Source: an uncultured Prevotellaceae bacterium (GTDB lineage Bacteria; Bacteroidota; Bacteroidia; Bacteroidales; Muribaculaceae). From it: a DNA stretch of 64,000 nt. The position numbers and the translations under genes are program-made. The stretch is taken from the NCBI GenBank assembly GCA_937898675.1, contig CALEJB010000037.1, forward strand, positions 1-64,000. Reading direction: 5' to 3'. This document shows positions 16,311-25,500 of the stretch, one piece after another (the stretch's first letter is position 1; each line of letters begins with the position of its first letter). Under the pieces are notes generated by a model, which did no database searches, had not been told where the DNA came from, and saw only the letters and a list, made by a program, of their open reading frames with translations.

Positions 16311-18470
16311 TTAATCCTCTTCCTGCTTGCTCTCCTCGTACTCCTTGAGCAGCTGAGCCTGAACATCGGTCGGAACGAGTTCGTAGCTCGAGAACTTCAT
16401 GTTGAACGAAGCGCGGCCGCCCGATATCGAGCTGAGTGCAGTGCTGTAGCTGGCCATCTCCTTGAGGGGGATGCGGGCCTTGACGCACTCCATGCCGTTG
16501 GCGCTGGACATGTCCATCATGATGCCGCGGCGACCCTGCAGGTCACTCTGGACACCACCCATGCAGTCGCCGGGCAACAGGATCTCGACGTCATAGACGG
16601 GCTCGAGGACCTTGGGGTTGGCATCGCGGAAGGCAGTCGAGAAGGCGTTGCGCGCAGCGAGGCGGAACGAGATTTCGTTACTGTCAACCGGGTGCATCTT
16701 ACCGTCGTAAATGCAGACGCGGACGTCGCGGGCATAGCTACCGGTGAGGGGACCCTGCTCCATGCGGTCCATGATACCCTTGACGATAGCGGGGATGAAG
16801 CGGGCGTCGATGGCACCGCCGACGATGCAGTTGTAGATGACAAGCTTGCCGCCCCATTCCATGGGGATTTCCTGCTTGTCCTTGATGTTCATCTTGTACT
16901 CCTGGTTGCCGAACTTGTAGGTGTCGGGCTCGGGCATGCCGTCGCGATAGGGCTCGACGATCAGGTGAACCTCACCAAACTGGCCGGAACCGCCGGACTG
17001 CTTCTTGTGACGGTAGTCGGCACGGGCAGCCTTGGTAATGGTCTCGCGGTAGGGGATACGGGGCTCCTGGTACTCGACCTGGATCTTGTCGTTGTTCTCG
17101 ACGTTCCACTTCAGGGTGCGCAGGTGGAATTCGCCCTGGCCGCTGATGATGGTCTGGCGCAGCTCCTTGCTCTGCTCGATGAGCAGCGTGGGATCCTCCT
17201 CGTGCAGGCGGTTGAGCACGGCACCGAGTTTCTCGGTCTCGCTCTCGTTGAGGGCGCGGATGGCGCGCTGGAACTTGGGAGCGGGATAGGGGATGAAGTC
17301 AAACACGTGCTCGCAGCCCTTCTCGTTGAGGGTGTTGCCGCAGCGCACGTCCTTGAGCTTAACGGCAGCGCCGATGTCACCGGCGTGCAGCTCGTCGATC
17401 GGGGTCTTGTTCTGGCCGCAAACCACGTTAATCTGGGCAAGGCGCTCCTTGCTGCCGCGGCTCATGTTATTGAGGTCGGCGCCGGTCTTGAGGGTGCCGC
17501 TCATTACCTTGAAGTAGGAAACCTCACCGATGTGGGTCTCGACAGAGGTCTTGAAGAAGAAGATGCTCACGGGGCCGTTCTCGTCATACTTCACCTCGTC
17601 GCCGTTGGTGTTCTTTACGGCGGGCATCTCGGTCACGTCGGGAACGATGGTGGCGAAGATCTCGAGCATGCGGTCGGTGCCGATGTTCTTCTCGGCGCTC
17701 ACGCACATCACGGGGAAGATGCTGCGGTCAATCATGCCCAGGCGGACGCCCTTCATGGCCTCCTCCTCGGTCAGTGTCATCTCGTCGAGGAACTTCATCA
17801 TCAGTTCTTCGTCGTTCTCGGCAGCCATCTCGAGCAGTGCCATGCGGTACTCCTCGGCCTTGTCGGCGAGTGCGCCGTCGATGTCGGCAACGGTGGCCTT
17901 GCCGCCGTCCTTGGGCCAGGTGTACTGCTTCATGGCCAGCACGTCAACCACGCTGTTGAAGCCGGGGCCGCACTGCACGGGGAACTGGAAGGCAACCACC
18001 TTGTTGCCGTAGGTCTCGCGCAGTTGGTTATATACGTTGTCAAAGTCACACTTCTCGTCCTCGACGCGGTTGATGACGAACATCAGGGGCTTGCCCTGGC
18101 GCTCAACGGTGCGGAAGTTGTTCTGGGTGCCGACGTCAACGCCGTTGCGTCCGTCGATCACCAGAGCAGCAGCATCGGTCACGCTCAAAGCGGTCACGGT
18201 GTTGCCCACAAAGTCATCACTGCCCGGGCAGTCAAAGAAGTTGAGCTTCTTGCCGTTCTTCTCGGCATAGAAGATGGTAGAGGATACGGAGTAGCCGTAC
18301 TCTTTCTCAACGGGGGTGTTGTCGCTCACGGTGTTGCCACCGTCTACGGTGCCCCTGCGGCTGATGGTGCCGCCCTCAAGGAGGATAGACTCGGTGAGAG
18401 TGGTCTTGCCAGCGCCCTTGCCACCGACGAGAGAGATGTTCTTGATCTCGTTTGTTTTGTAAACCTTCAT
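16311..18470 (-). CDS. fusA2: EF-G paralogue with degenerate GTPase centre (EF-G2 type)
   Basis: 719 residues with the five-domain EF-G layout. The P-loop GGKGAGKTT (16-24) is intact, but G3, which reads DTPGHVDF in translational GTPases, is DCPGSDDF (80-87). Ser84 therefore replaces the catalytic His. The switch I RGIT motif is also altered (YGYSVSS), and G4 reads NRVE rather than NKxD. Bacteroides thetaiotaomicron EF-G2, a paralogue reported to support translation without GTP hydrolysis and to be needed for gut colonisation, has this kind of defect, so I assign the gene there. It is monocistronic with a strong promoter and a 66-nt leader. The canonical fusA is not in the window. Confidence 0.87.
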   Translation of the reverse strand: MKVYKTNEIKNISLVGGKGAGKTTLTESILLEGGTISRRGTVDGGNTVSDNTPVEKEYGYSVSSTIFYAEKNGKKLNFFDCPGSDDFVGNTVTALSVTDAAALVIDGRNGVDVGTQNNFRTVERQGKPLMFVINRVEDEKCDFDNVYNQLRETYGNKVVAFQFPVQCGPGFNSVVDVLAMKQYTWPKDGGKATVADIDGALADKAEEYRMALLEMAAENDEELMMKFLDEMTLTEEEAMKGVRLGMIDRSIFPVMCVSAEKNIGTDRMLEIFATIVPDVTEMPAVKNTNGDEVKYDENGPVSIFFFKTSVETHIGEVSYFKVMSGTLKTGADLNNMSRGSKERLAQINVVCGQNKTPIDELHAGDIGAAVKLKDVRCGNTLNEKGCEHVFDFIPYPAPKFQRAIRALNESETEKLGAVLNRLHEEDPTLLIEQSKELRQTIISGQGEFHLRTLKWNVENNDKIQVEYQEPRIPYRETITKAARADYRHKKQSGGSGQFGEVHLIVEPYRDGMPEPDTYKFGNQEYKMNIKDKQEIPMEWGGKLVIYNCIVGGAIDARFIPAIVKGIMDRMEQGPLTGSYARDVRVCIYDGKMHPVDSNEISFRLAARNAFSTAFRDANPKVLEPVYDVEILLPGDCMGGVQSDLQGRRGIMMDMSSANGMECVKARIPLKEMASYSTALSSISGGRASFNMKFSSYELVPTDVQAQLLKEYEESKQEED

Positions 18471-18536
18471 TACTGATTTTTGTTTGTTAAATTGTTGTTA
18501 TATAGTGAATTGTTGTTATGCTCGCTAAACAGCCTG

Positions 18537-18567
18537 CAAAATTACGAATTTTTGGCGGTTATCACAA
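18537..18567 (-). promoter_or_regulatory. Promoter of EF-G2-type gene
   Basis: Minus strand TTG (18565-18567), 20 bp, TAATTTTG (18537-18544). It implies a leader of about 60 nt. Confidence 0.6.
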
Positions 18568-18638
18568 CATTATTTATAAGAAAAATTTATCAACATGGGC
18601 TGTTTTTGGAGATGATGCATTTTTTCGACGAAAATGAT

Positions 18639-18646
18639 TACCTTTG
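18639..18646 (+). promoter_or_regulatory. -7 element directly upstream of hemW
   Basis: TACCTTTG, a full -7 match, ends 9 nt before the hemW ATG at 18656. A transcript starting a few bases downstream would have almost no leader. No good -33 box lies at 19-20 bp. Confidence 0.5.
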
Positions 18647-18655
18647 CGCTGTGTT

Positions 18656-19789
18656 ATGGCGGGAATTTATGTACATATCCCTTTCTGCGCGAGCCGGTGC
18701 TCCTACTGCGACTTTTTCTCGACTTTGAAGTTGGGCGAGTGCGGTGAGCGCTATGTCGAGGCGGTGCTGGCCGAGGCTGGCATGCGCCGCGCTGAGCTGG
18801 GCAGTGAACCTGTGCGCACGCTATATCTGGGCGGCGGCACGCCGTCACAGCTTCCTTCCGGTTTGATGGCGTGTCTCATAGGCGGCTTGCGGGAATCTGT
18901 TGACCTGTCTGGCGTCAAGGAGTTTACGGTCGAGGCTAATCCTGACGATGTGACACCCGAGTGGTGCGCTGCCGTGGCGGCGCTGGGCGTGAACCGCGTG
19001 AGCATGGGCGTGCAGTCGCTTGAGGACGGCATCCTGCAGTTTATCGGGCGCCGCCACACGGCGCGACAGGCGGCCGATGCTGTTGTCAACTTGCGGGCAG
19101 CGGGCGTCAATAATGTGAGCATCGACCTCATTTACGGCTTGCCGGGGCAGACTGTGGCATCGTGGACCGATACGGTGGAGCGCGCCATCGCCATGCGCCC
19201 CCAGCATTTGTCGGCTTACGGGCTTACCTATGAGGAGGGCACGCGCCTGTGGCGGCAGCGCAAATGCGGCGAGGTGACCGAGGTGGCCGAAGACTGCTGC
19301 CTGGAGATGTATCGCGTTATTGTGAATAGGCTCAAAGCGGCTGGCTTTGAGCATTATGAGATTTCCAACTTTGCTCTGCCTGGCTACCATTCAAGGCACA
19401 ATTCATCCTACTGGAACGACACGCCCTATTTGGGCCTGGGTGCTGCGGCGCACAGCTACGACGGCCGCATACGGCGCGCCAATCCTTGTGACTTGAATGA
19501 CTACATCAGCAAGATTATGGCAGGGGAGTTGCCCTGTGACGCTGAAGAAATGACCAAGTGGGAACGATTTGACGAGCGCGTGATGCTGGGGCTGAGGACC
19601 TCTCGCGGCGTGGATTCCGAGCGCCTGCGTTCAGACTTTGGAGATGAGGCATGGCGGCATTTCATCCGCGAGGCCCAGCGCTACATCGCCAGCGGCCACA
19701 TGAAGCATGAGGGCAGCCGATACACGTTGACCGAAAGCGGCATCATGCTCAGCGACAGCATCATCCGCGACTTGATGTGGGACGAGTGA
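18656..19789 (+). CDS. hemW: HemW-like radical SAM protein (heme chaperone family)
   Basis: 377 residues starting MAGIYVHIPFC. An in-frame TTG at 18644 overlaps the promoter and is rejected. The radical SAM cluster motif is C11-x3-C15-x2-C18 followed by DFF. The YLGGGTPSQL motif and the HemW C-terminal domain (about 300-377) are present. HemW binds heme and is thought to deliver it to respiratory enzymes; it is often misannotated as coproporphyrinogen oxidase (HemN). The gene is monocistronic, divergent from the EF-G2 gene and convergent with the AlkD-like gene. Confidence 0.88.
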   Translation: MAGIYVHIPFCASRCSYCDFFSTLKLGECGERYVEAVLAEAGMRRAELGSEPVRTLYLGGGTPSQLPSGLMACLIGGLRESVDLSGVKEFTVEANPDDVTPEWCAAVAALGVNRVSMGVQSLEDGILQFIGRRHTARQAADAVVNLRAAGVNNVSIDLIYGLPGQTVASWTDTVERAIAMRPQHLSAYGLTYEEGTRLWRQRKCGEVTEVAEDCCLEMYRVIVNRLKAAGFEHYEISNFALPGYHSRHNSSYWNDTPYLGLGAAAHSYDGRIRRANPCDLNDYISKIMAGELPCDAEEMTKWERFDERVMLGLRTSRGVDSERLRSDFGDEAWRHFIREAQRYIASGHMKHEGSRYTLTESGIMLSDSIIRDLMWDE

Positions 19790-19794
19790 CGCAG

Positions 19795-20364
19795 TTAAGC
19801 GCCCAATTCTTCCAGGATGTCTCGCAGGAGTGCCGCGAGGGGCGGCTGTGCGCTGTTGAGGTTGTCCTCAACGGTGGCGCGCAATGCGGGCGTTGCCTGA
19901 ACCTTGCCAAGCATCAGCAGATTGTTGAGCAGACGGAATCCGGTGTACTTGGCCATCGGTTCCTCGCAGGCGATGAGCGCCTGGAACAGCCGCTCGCCGT
20001 CGGGCAAGCGGCGCAGCAGCTTGTGGCACAGGTTGTCTGCCACCTCCACGCTCTCAACCGTCGTGCACCATTGCAGCGCGGTTTCCAAGGGCATTATTTC
20101 GGCCGGAAAAATCATCGGCGCTGCCAGACGGCATTCGCGTGAGCGGGTGTCGTCCCACAGTGCCTCTGCGACGGCGGCCCGCGTGTCGTTGTCGGTGATT
20201 TCGGCACGGTAGCGCTGTGCAATGGCAACGATGTCGGCGAGCAGGCAGCCCATTATCATGCTGTGCGGGTCGCCTGCGGCGCGCAGCCGCTCGGCCACGA
20301 TGCCGTTGCGGTAGGCAAAAAACTCTTTGCGGATGCCCCTCAGGGTGTCGATGATATTTTCCAT
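19795..20364 (-). CDS. DNA alkylation repair (AlkD-like HEAT repeat) protein
   Basis: 189 residues, all alpha. The FFAYRNGIVAERLRAAGDPH opening is characteristic of a short Bacteroidota family annotated as DNA alkylation repair proteins. The rest is a run of HEAT-like helix pairs. AlkD proteins excise positively charged alkylated bases without base flipping; this member is shorter than AlkD (about 230 residues), so activity is uncertain. It lies 3 nt downstream of uvrA on the same strand, which supports a repair operon. Confidence 0.7.
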   Translation of the reverse strand: MENIIDTLRGIRKEFFAYRNGIVAERLRAAGDPHSMIMGCLLADIVAIAQRYRAEITDNDTRAAVAEALWDDTRSRECRLAAPMIFPAEIMPLETALQWCTTVESVEVADNLCHKLLRRLPDGERLFQALIACEEPMAKYTGFRLLNNLLMLGKVQATPALRATVEDNLNSAQPPLAALLRDILEELGA

Positions 20365-20367
20365 TGG

Positions 20368-23178
20368 TCAGTTTTGGTTGAGTTTCTCGGCAAGGAAGCG
20401 ACCGGTGTGGCTTCCCTTGCACCGGGCCACTTCCTCGGGCGTGCCGCAGATGACGACATTGCCGCCGCGGTCGCCGCCCTCGGGACCCAGGTCAATGATG
20501 TGGTCGGCGCACTTGATGACCTCGAGGTTGTGCTCGATGATGATGACCGTGTTGCCGCGGTTGATGAGCTGGTCAAACGACTTCATCAGCGTGTTGATGT
20601 CGTGGAAGTGCAGGCCCGTCGTGGGTTCGTCAAAGATGAACAGGGTGTTGCCCTGATGCTCGTTGGCCAGGTAGTAGGCAAGTTTGACGCGTTGGTTCTC
20701 GCCGCCCGAGAGGGTCGATGATGACTGGCCCAGCTTGATGTATCCCAGCCCCACGTCCTGCAACGGCTTGAGGCGCTTGACGATGCGTTTCTCGTTATAG
20801 GTGTCGCTCTCGCCGAAAAATTCGATGGCCTGGTTGACGGTCATGTCGAGCACGTCGCTCACGGTGCGGCCGCGGTAGGTCACATCCAGCGCATTGCGCC
20901 CAAAGCGCTTGCCGTGGCATGCCTCGCAGGTGAGGGTGATGTCGGCCATGAACTGCATCTCGATGGTGATGGTGCCTTCGCCCTTGCATTCCTCGCATCG
21001 GCCGCCCGGCGAGTTGAACGAGAAGAAGCCGGCGTTGTAGCCCATCTGCTTGGACAGCTGTTGCTGGGCAAACAGTTGGCGGATTTCGTCAAAGGCTTTG
21101 AGGTAGGTGGCGGGGTTGCTGCGGGAGCTCTTGCCGATGGCGCCCTGGTCGATAAATTCGACGCCTGTCAGGCGGCTCAGGTCGCCCCCAATGCCGTTGT
21201 GGCTGCCCGGGACATCGGCCGTTTGGTCATACTGGCGCGCGAGGGCGGGGTAGAGTATCTTGCCCACGAGCGTTGATTTGCCCGAGCCGCTGACGCCGGT
21301 GACTACCGTCATCACGCCCAGCGGAAACCTGACGGTGATGTCCTTGAGGTTGTTGTGCGTGGCGCCTTTCACCTCGATGTACTGGCTCGACTGGCGGCGG
21401 TGTTTGGGCACGGGGATAGACAGGCTGCCGGTGAGGTAGCGGGCGGTGTAGCTGTCGTGGGCCTCGGGCAGTTCGGCGATGCTGCCTTGAAATGTGATGC
21501 GGCCGCCGTTGCGCCCAGCCTCGGGACCGACGTCGATGAGGTAATCGGCGCTGCGCATGATGTCCTCGTCATGCTCGACCACAACCACGGTGTTGCCCTG
21601 TTGCTGCAGCATGCGCAGCACGTTGATGAGGCGGTGGGTGTCGCGGGGATGCAGGCCGATGGAGGGCTCGTCGAGGATATACACCGAGCCGACAAGCGAA
21701 CTGCCCAAAGCGGTGGCCAGGTTGATGCGCTGGCTCTCGCCGCCCGACAGCGTCGCTGACAGGCGGTCGAGGGTGAGGTAGCCCACGCCCACCTCGCACA
21801 GGTAGCTCAGGCGGGCGTTGATTTCGGTCAGCAGGCGCTTGGCGATGGCGGCGTCGGTCTCGTCGAGGCGCAGCTCCTGGAACCATTGCGCCAGTTGGGC
21901 CACGGGCATCCGCACCATGTCGCTGATGGACAGGCCGCCCACCTTGACATATCCGGCCTGGGGCTTGAGCCTTGAGCCGCGGCACACGGGGCACACGGTC
22001 TTGCCGCGGTAGCGTGCCAGCAGCACGCGGTACTGGATGGCGTAGGACTTGCTCTGTATCCACTCAAAGTAGCCGTCGATGCCGCTCCACGCGCCGTCGC
22101 CGCTGCCGTGCCACAGCAGGTCGCGCTGCTCCTGGGTGAGCTGGTTGTAGGGCTTGTGGATGGGGAAACCGTATTGCGATGCCAGGCGGATGAATTCATT
22201 TTTCCATTCGCTCATGACCTGGCCGCGCCAGCAGATGACGGCGTCGTCATACACCGAGCGGCCGCGGTCGGGCACTACCAGGTTCTCGTCGATGCCGATG
22301 ACGCTGCCAAAGCCCTCGCACTTGGGGCATGCCCCAAGCGGGTTGTTGAAGTTGAACATTAGGTCGCTGGGCTCTTCGAATGTGATGCCGTCGAGTTCAA
22401 ACCGCTTGGAGAAGCGGTGCTCGGCGGTGGTGCCGTCTTCGTTCCACACGACCATGATGCACTCGTCCTTGCCTTCATAGAATGCGGTCTGCAGCGAGTC
22501 GAGCAGGCGCATCTCGTCGTCGCGGCTGTGGGTCACCGCCAGGCGGTCGATGAGCAGCCGGTAGTCAGATGCCTTGAGGTGCCCTTGCATGGCGGCGACG
22601 TCTGCGATGTCAACAAATGTGTTGTCCCTGGTCACCAGGCGCGAGTATCCGCCCTTGGCCAGCACGTCGAGCTGGGTGCGCAGGTCGCGGTCCTTGGGCA
22701 CGATGACTTCGGTGAGCAGCGCCAGTCGCGTGCCGTCGGGGTAGCCGTTGATGGTGTCAATGACATCGTTACTGGTGTGCTTCTTGACCAGATTGCCCGA
22801 CACGGGCGAGAAGGTCTTGCCGACGCGTGCAAACAGCAGCCGCAGGTAGTCATACACCTCGGTGCTGGTGCCCACCGTGCTGCGCGAGTTGCGCGTGACG
22901 GTGCGCTGCTCGACGGCGATGGCGGGCGGCAGGCCGCGAATGAAGTCGCAGTCGGGCTTGGTCATGCGGCCCATGAATTGGCGGGCATAGGACGACAGGC
23001 TCTCAACATAGCGGCGCTGGCCCTCGGCATACAGGGTGTCGAAGGCGAGCGACGACTTGCCCGAGCCCGACAAACCTGTGATTACCACAAATTTACCGCG
23101 CGGGATGGTGGCGTCGACGTTCTTGAGGTTGTTGACGCGCGCCCCCTTGATGATGATGTCGCCTTGATTGCTTGCCAT
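20368..23178 (-). CDS. uvrA: Excinuclease ABC subunit A
   Basis: 936 residues starting MASNQGDIII. The promoter lies inside the longer in-frame extension, which rules out starts upstream of 23178. Two ABC ATPase modules are present with Walker A GLSGSGKSS and GVSGSGKST and signatures LSGGESQR and LSGGENQR. Zinc-binding Cys pairs appear as CPKCEGFG, CPVCRGSR, CEECKGEG and CEACHGKR. UvrA recognises bulky DNA lesions and loads UvrB in nucleotide excision repair. The length is normal for UvrA1. It is co-transcribed with the AlkD-like gene. Confidence 0.96.
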   Translation of the reverse strand: MASNQGDIIIKGARVNNLKNVDATIPRGKFVVITGLSGSGKSSLAFDTLYAEGQRRYVESLSSYARQFMGRMTKPDCDFIRGLPPAIAVEQRTVTRNSRSTVGTSTEVYDYLRLLFARVGKTFSPVSGNLVKKHTSNDVIDTINGYPDGTRLALLTEVIVPKDRDLRTQLDVLAKGGYSRLVTRDNTFVDIADVAAMQGHLKASDYRLLIDRLAVTHSRDDEMRLLDSLQTAFYEGKDECIMVVWNEDGTTAEHRFSKRFELDGITFEEPSDLMFNFNNPLGACPKCEGFGSVIGIDENLVVPDRGRSVYDDAVICWRGQVMSEWKNEFIRLASQYGFPIHKPYNQLTQEQRDLLWHGSGDGAWSGIDGYFEWIQSKSYAIQYRVLLARYRGKTVCPVCRGSRLKPQAGYVKVGGLSISDMVRMPVAQLAQWFQELRLDETDAAIAKRLLTEINARLSYLCEVGVGYLTLDRLSATLSGGESQRINLATALGSSLVGSVYILDEPSIGLHPRDTHRLINVLRMLQQQGNTVVVVEHDEDIMRSADYLIDVGPEAGRNGGRITFQGSIAELPEAHDSYTARYLTGSLSIPVPKHRRQSSQYIEVKGATHNNLKDITVRFPLGVMTVVTGVSGSGKSTLVGKILYPALARQYDQTADVPGSHNGIGGDLSRLTGVEFIDQGAIGKSSRSNPATYLKAFDEIRQLFAQQQLSKQMGYNAGFFSFNSPGGRCEECKGEGTITIEMQFMADITLTCEACHGKRFGRNALDVTYRGRTVSDVLDMTVNQAIEFFGESDTYNEKRIVKRLKPLQDVGLGYIKLGQSSSTLSGGENQRVKLAYYLANEHQGNTLFIFDEPTTGLHFHDINTLMKSFDQLINRGNTVIIIEHNLEVIKCADHIIDLGPEGGDRGGNVVICGTPEEVARCKGSHTGRFLAEKLNQN

Positions 23179-23202
23179 GTGCTTGCCCTTCGATTTGGGC
23201 GG

Positions 23203-23233
23203 CAAAGGTACGAATTTTGGCGCACATAGGCAA
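23203..23233 (-). promoter_or_regulatory. Promoter of uvrA
   Basis: Minus strand TTG (23231-23233), 20 bp, TACCTTTG (23203-23210). It fixes the translation start at 23178 with a leader of about 20 nt. Confidence 0.7.
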
Positions 23234-23467
23234 GTAAACCGATGTTTGTTTTTCCGCTTTTGCCGCAATGGCCATTCTCGTTTTCCATTCGTCTGCATTG
23301 CCAAAATTTATTGAAAAATGGCGATTATTTCATCAAAAATTTGCCCATGTCGAAAATAATGAGTAATTTTATTGCCCAAATCCTGCAACCACGCCCTCTT
23401 GTACAACGTGGCTTGGATAAAATATGTTAGCGTAAAACATCATTAACTATTTAAAGCATAGATAGAT

Positions 23468-23674
23468 ATGAAACCTGTTAATATTATTATGGCAGTAGTT
23501 GGCGGTGCCATCGCAGGTGCCGCGGTGGGTCTTTTGTTTGCTCCCGACAAGGGCGATGCAACCCGTCAGCGCATTGCTGATGTGCTGCGTGAGCACGGTG
23601 TGAAGCTCAAAGGCTCAAAACTCGACAATCTGGTGGACGACATCGCCGACGAGATTGATGATCTCAAGGACTGA
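23468..23674 (+). CDS. YtxH domain small membrane protein (copy 1)
   Basis: 68 residues: one glycine-rich membrane helix (about 5-26, with GGAIAGAAVGLLFAPDKG) then an amphipathic, mostly acidic tail. The AGxxxGLLFAPxxG signature defines YtxH proteins, which are small envelope proteins of unknown function often induced by stress. It begins a run of four small genes. The 170 nt upstream of it contain no full TAnnTTTG promoter, so regulation may differ from that of its neighbours. Confidence 0.8.
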   Translation: MKPVNIIMAVVGGAIAGAAVGLLFAPDKGDATRQRIADVLREHGVKLKGSKLDNLVDDIADEIDDLKD

Positions 23675-23698
23675 CTAATCAATTAATACGAAGATAAA

Positions 23699-23896
23699 AT
23701 GAAAGGACTGAGTTTATTGTACGCATTTCTTGGCGGTGCGGTGGTGGGATGTGCTGCCGCTATCCTGTTCGCGCCCGAGAAAGGTTCTGACCTGCGCGCG
23801 CGCATCAAGGAGCTGCTCAAGAAGAACGGCATCGACTTCAGCGATGACGAGGTGGAGCAGCTGGTGAGGCAAATCAGCGCCCAGATCGAGGACTGA
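23699..23896 (+). CDS. YtxH domain small membrane protein (copy 2)
   Basis: 65 residues, same layout as the preceding gene (helix about 6-25 with GGAVVGCAAAILFAPEKG, then a charged tail). It starts 24 nt after the first copy. The two are paralogous but diverged, suggesting an old tandem duplication. No biochemical function is known. Confidence 0.78.
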   Translation: MKGLSLLYAFLGGAVVGCAAAILFAPEKGSDLRARIKELLKKNGIDFSDDEVEQLVRQISAQIED

Positions 23897-23972
23897 CATC
23901 ATAACACCCCTGCTGCAGGCGGCGCCTCCCAACGCCGGGGCGTCGCATCATGCGGGGCGTCTATAGATAGAG

Positions 23973-24323
23973 ATGAACGAAATCGACTATAAAAAACTTT
24001 TTGCCGAGGCACGCAAGTTTTTCTCGCTGGAGTGGGACTATGCCAAGCTCACGGCGGTCGAGAAGCTGGCGGTGCTGTTGTCTGCTATCGCCTTTGTGGT
24101 GGTTGTCATCATCATTGCCACCTTTATCTTGCATTACCTGTTCTCGGCGCTCATCAGCGTGCTGGCGTCGGCGCTCGGTTGTGCCTGGGGCGCCCATCTG
24201 ATAGCGGCCGGCGTGCTGGCGCTGCTGTTGCTGCTGGTGTTTGCCTTCAAGAAGCAGCTCATCGTCAACCCCGTGGCGCGCTTTGTGAGCAAGTTGTTCC
24301 TAAAACCCGATGACAATGACTGA
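23973..24323 (+). CDS. Phage holin family (DUF1469-like) membrane protein
   Basis: 116 residues with a charged N-terminal amphipathic part and two long hydrophobic helices at about 35-58 and 68-91. This matches the Phage_holin_3_6/DUF1469 family, which is mostly chromosomal and found next to YtxH and ElaB-type genes rather than in prophages. It is probably a stress-related inner-membrane protein and not a real holin. The last 14 nt overlap the next gene. Confidence 0.7.
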   Translation: MNEIDYKKLFAEARKFFSLEWDYAKLTAVEKLAVLLSAIAFVVVVIIIATFILHYLFSALISVLASALGCAWGAHLIAAGVLALLLLLVFAFKKQLIVNPVARFVSKLFLKPDDND

Positions 24324-24630
24324 CAGCACGACCCATAGAACCGATAAGCCCCTGGTGACGGGTGACGACTCCAGGGAGTGGCGCGGCATGACGCTCGACG
24401 ACCTGCGCCGCGCCAGGGCCAAGGCGCTCATCCGCCGTGAGGTGGGGCGCGCGAGCTTGCAGTACAATGTTGAGGGCGTGAGGAGCAATGTCGCCAATAA
24501 CGGCTGGCGTGCCCTGATGTTCTCGCCATCGACTATCGGACGCCTCAAGACTGCCGACTATGTGCTGCTGGGCTTCAAGGCCTTCCGCTGGTTCATGTCG
24601 GTGCGCCGCGGTTTGGGGCGCCGCAGGTGA
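24310..24630 (+). CDS. Conserved-looking small basic protein of unknown function
   Basis: 106 residues, rich in Arg, with no signal peptide and at most one weak hydrophobic stretch (about 80-95, DYVLLGFKAFRWFM). It overlaps the holin-family gene by 14 nt, so it is translationally coupled to it. A second in-frame ATG at 24316 is equally possible. Its position suggests it works with the YtxH/holin-like proteins at the membrane, but I do not recognise a family. Confidence 0.6.
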   Translation: MTMTDSTTHRTDKPLVTGDDSREWRGMTLDDLRRARAKALIRREVGRASLQYNVEGVRSNVANNGWRALMFSPSTIGRLKTADYVLLGFKAFRWFMSVRRGLGRRR

Positions 24631-24702
24631 CCTCAAACGGGCATCCGCTACGCAAAAAGGCGAAAAAAATTGTCCAAATAGCGTTTTTTTTTTGAAAAAA
24701 AA

Positions 24703-24732
24703 TTGCTGTCGTTACAATTTTGCCTATATTTG
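24703..24732 (+). promoter_or_regulatory. Promoter of ECF sigma gene
   Basis: TTG (24703-24705), 19 bp, TATATTTG (24725-24732). It is a complete Bacteroidota promoter and leaves a leader of about 110 nt before the ATG at 24850. Confidence 0.7.
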
Positions 24733-24849
24733 CACCCGGAATTCCGCAAGATTTCCAACTGATTTTATTCACATTTAATGATTTTCATCAACTAAACACA
24801 TAACGCCTATCGACAAACATTACTCTTATTGACCAATACATAAAAGGTA

Positions 24850-25440
24850 ATGAACAACTACAAGGACAAGAGCGATGAACAACTGATATCGCTGTATGTC
24901 GATGGCAAGAATGAGGCCTTTGATACGCTTCTTGAGCGTCACAAAGACCGAATTTACACATATATATATCATTCGGTAAAGAACGATGAACTTGCCGACG
25001 ATATCTTTCAGGACACTTTTGTCAAGGCCATCATGACCATCAAGCAGGGCCGTTATACCGAGAACGGCCACTTCCCGGCATGGATTACACGCATTGCACA
25101 CAACCTCGTGATCGACTACTTTCGCCAGACCAAGGCCGAGAACCTGCAGTCCACCGACGACGAGGACAGCAATGTCTTGAACCGCAAGGAACTGTCCGAG
25201 CGCAACATCGAGGACGACTTGGTCACTTTTCAGATTCACAACGATGTGCGCCGCCTCATCCGCGCCCTGCCCGGCAACCAGCGCGAGGTGCTCGTGATGC
25301 GTTACTACAAGAACATGAGCTTCAAGGAGATTGCCGATGCCACCAACGTGAGCATCAACACCGCCCTGGGCCGCATGCGCTACGCCATCCTCAACATGCG
25401 CCGCCTCGCCGACGAGCACAACATCGTCCTGACCATGTAA
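24850..25440 (+). CDS. RNA polymerase ECF-type sigma factor
   Basis: 196 residues. Region 2 (about 20-90) includes DELADDIFQDTFVKA and the -10-recognising ITRIAHNLVIDYFRQ. Region 4 (about 130-190) includes LPGNQREVLVMRYYKNMSFKEIAD followed by a helix-turn-helix. No anti-sigma gene follows; instead a phage remnant begins about 60 nt after the stop, so a former downstream partner may have been lost. It could drive the adjacent YtxH/holin cluster, but that is inference from position only. Confidence 0.88.
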   Translation: MNNYKDKSDEQLISLYVDGKNEAFDTLLERHKDRIYTYIYHSVKNDELADDIFQDTFVKAIMTIKQGRYTENGHFPAWITRIAHNLVIDYFRQTKAENLQSTDDEDSNVLNRKELSERNIEDDLVTFQIHNDVRRLIRALPGNQREVLVMRYYKNMSFKEIADATNVSINTALGRMRYAILNMRRLADEHNIVLTM

Positions 25441-25500
25441 CCACCTGGTGCGCCCCTCATCCCCCATCACCCCGTGCGGCTGCCCGAACCGTTGCCGCAC

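Noticed and set aside
23973..24323. Holin-family gene as evidence of a prophage at 24 kb
   Set aside because: The DUF1469-like family is mostly chromosomal and sits with YtxH genes; no phage structural or lysis genes are adjacent.
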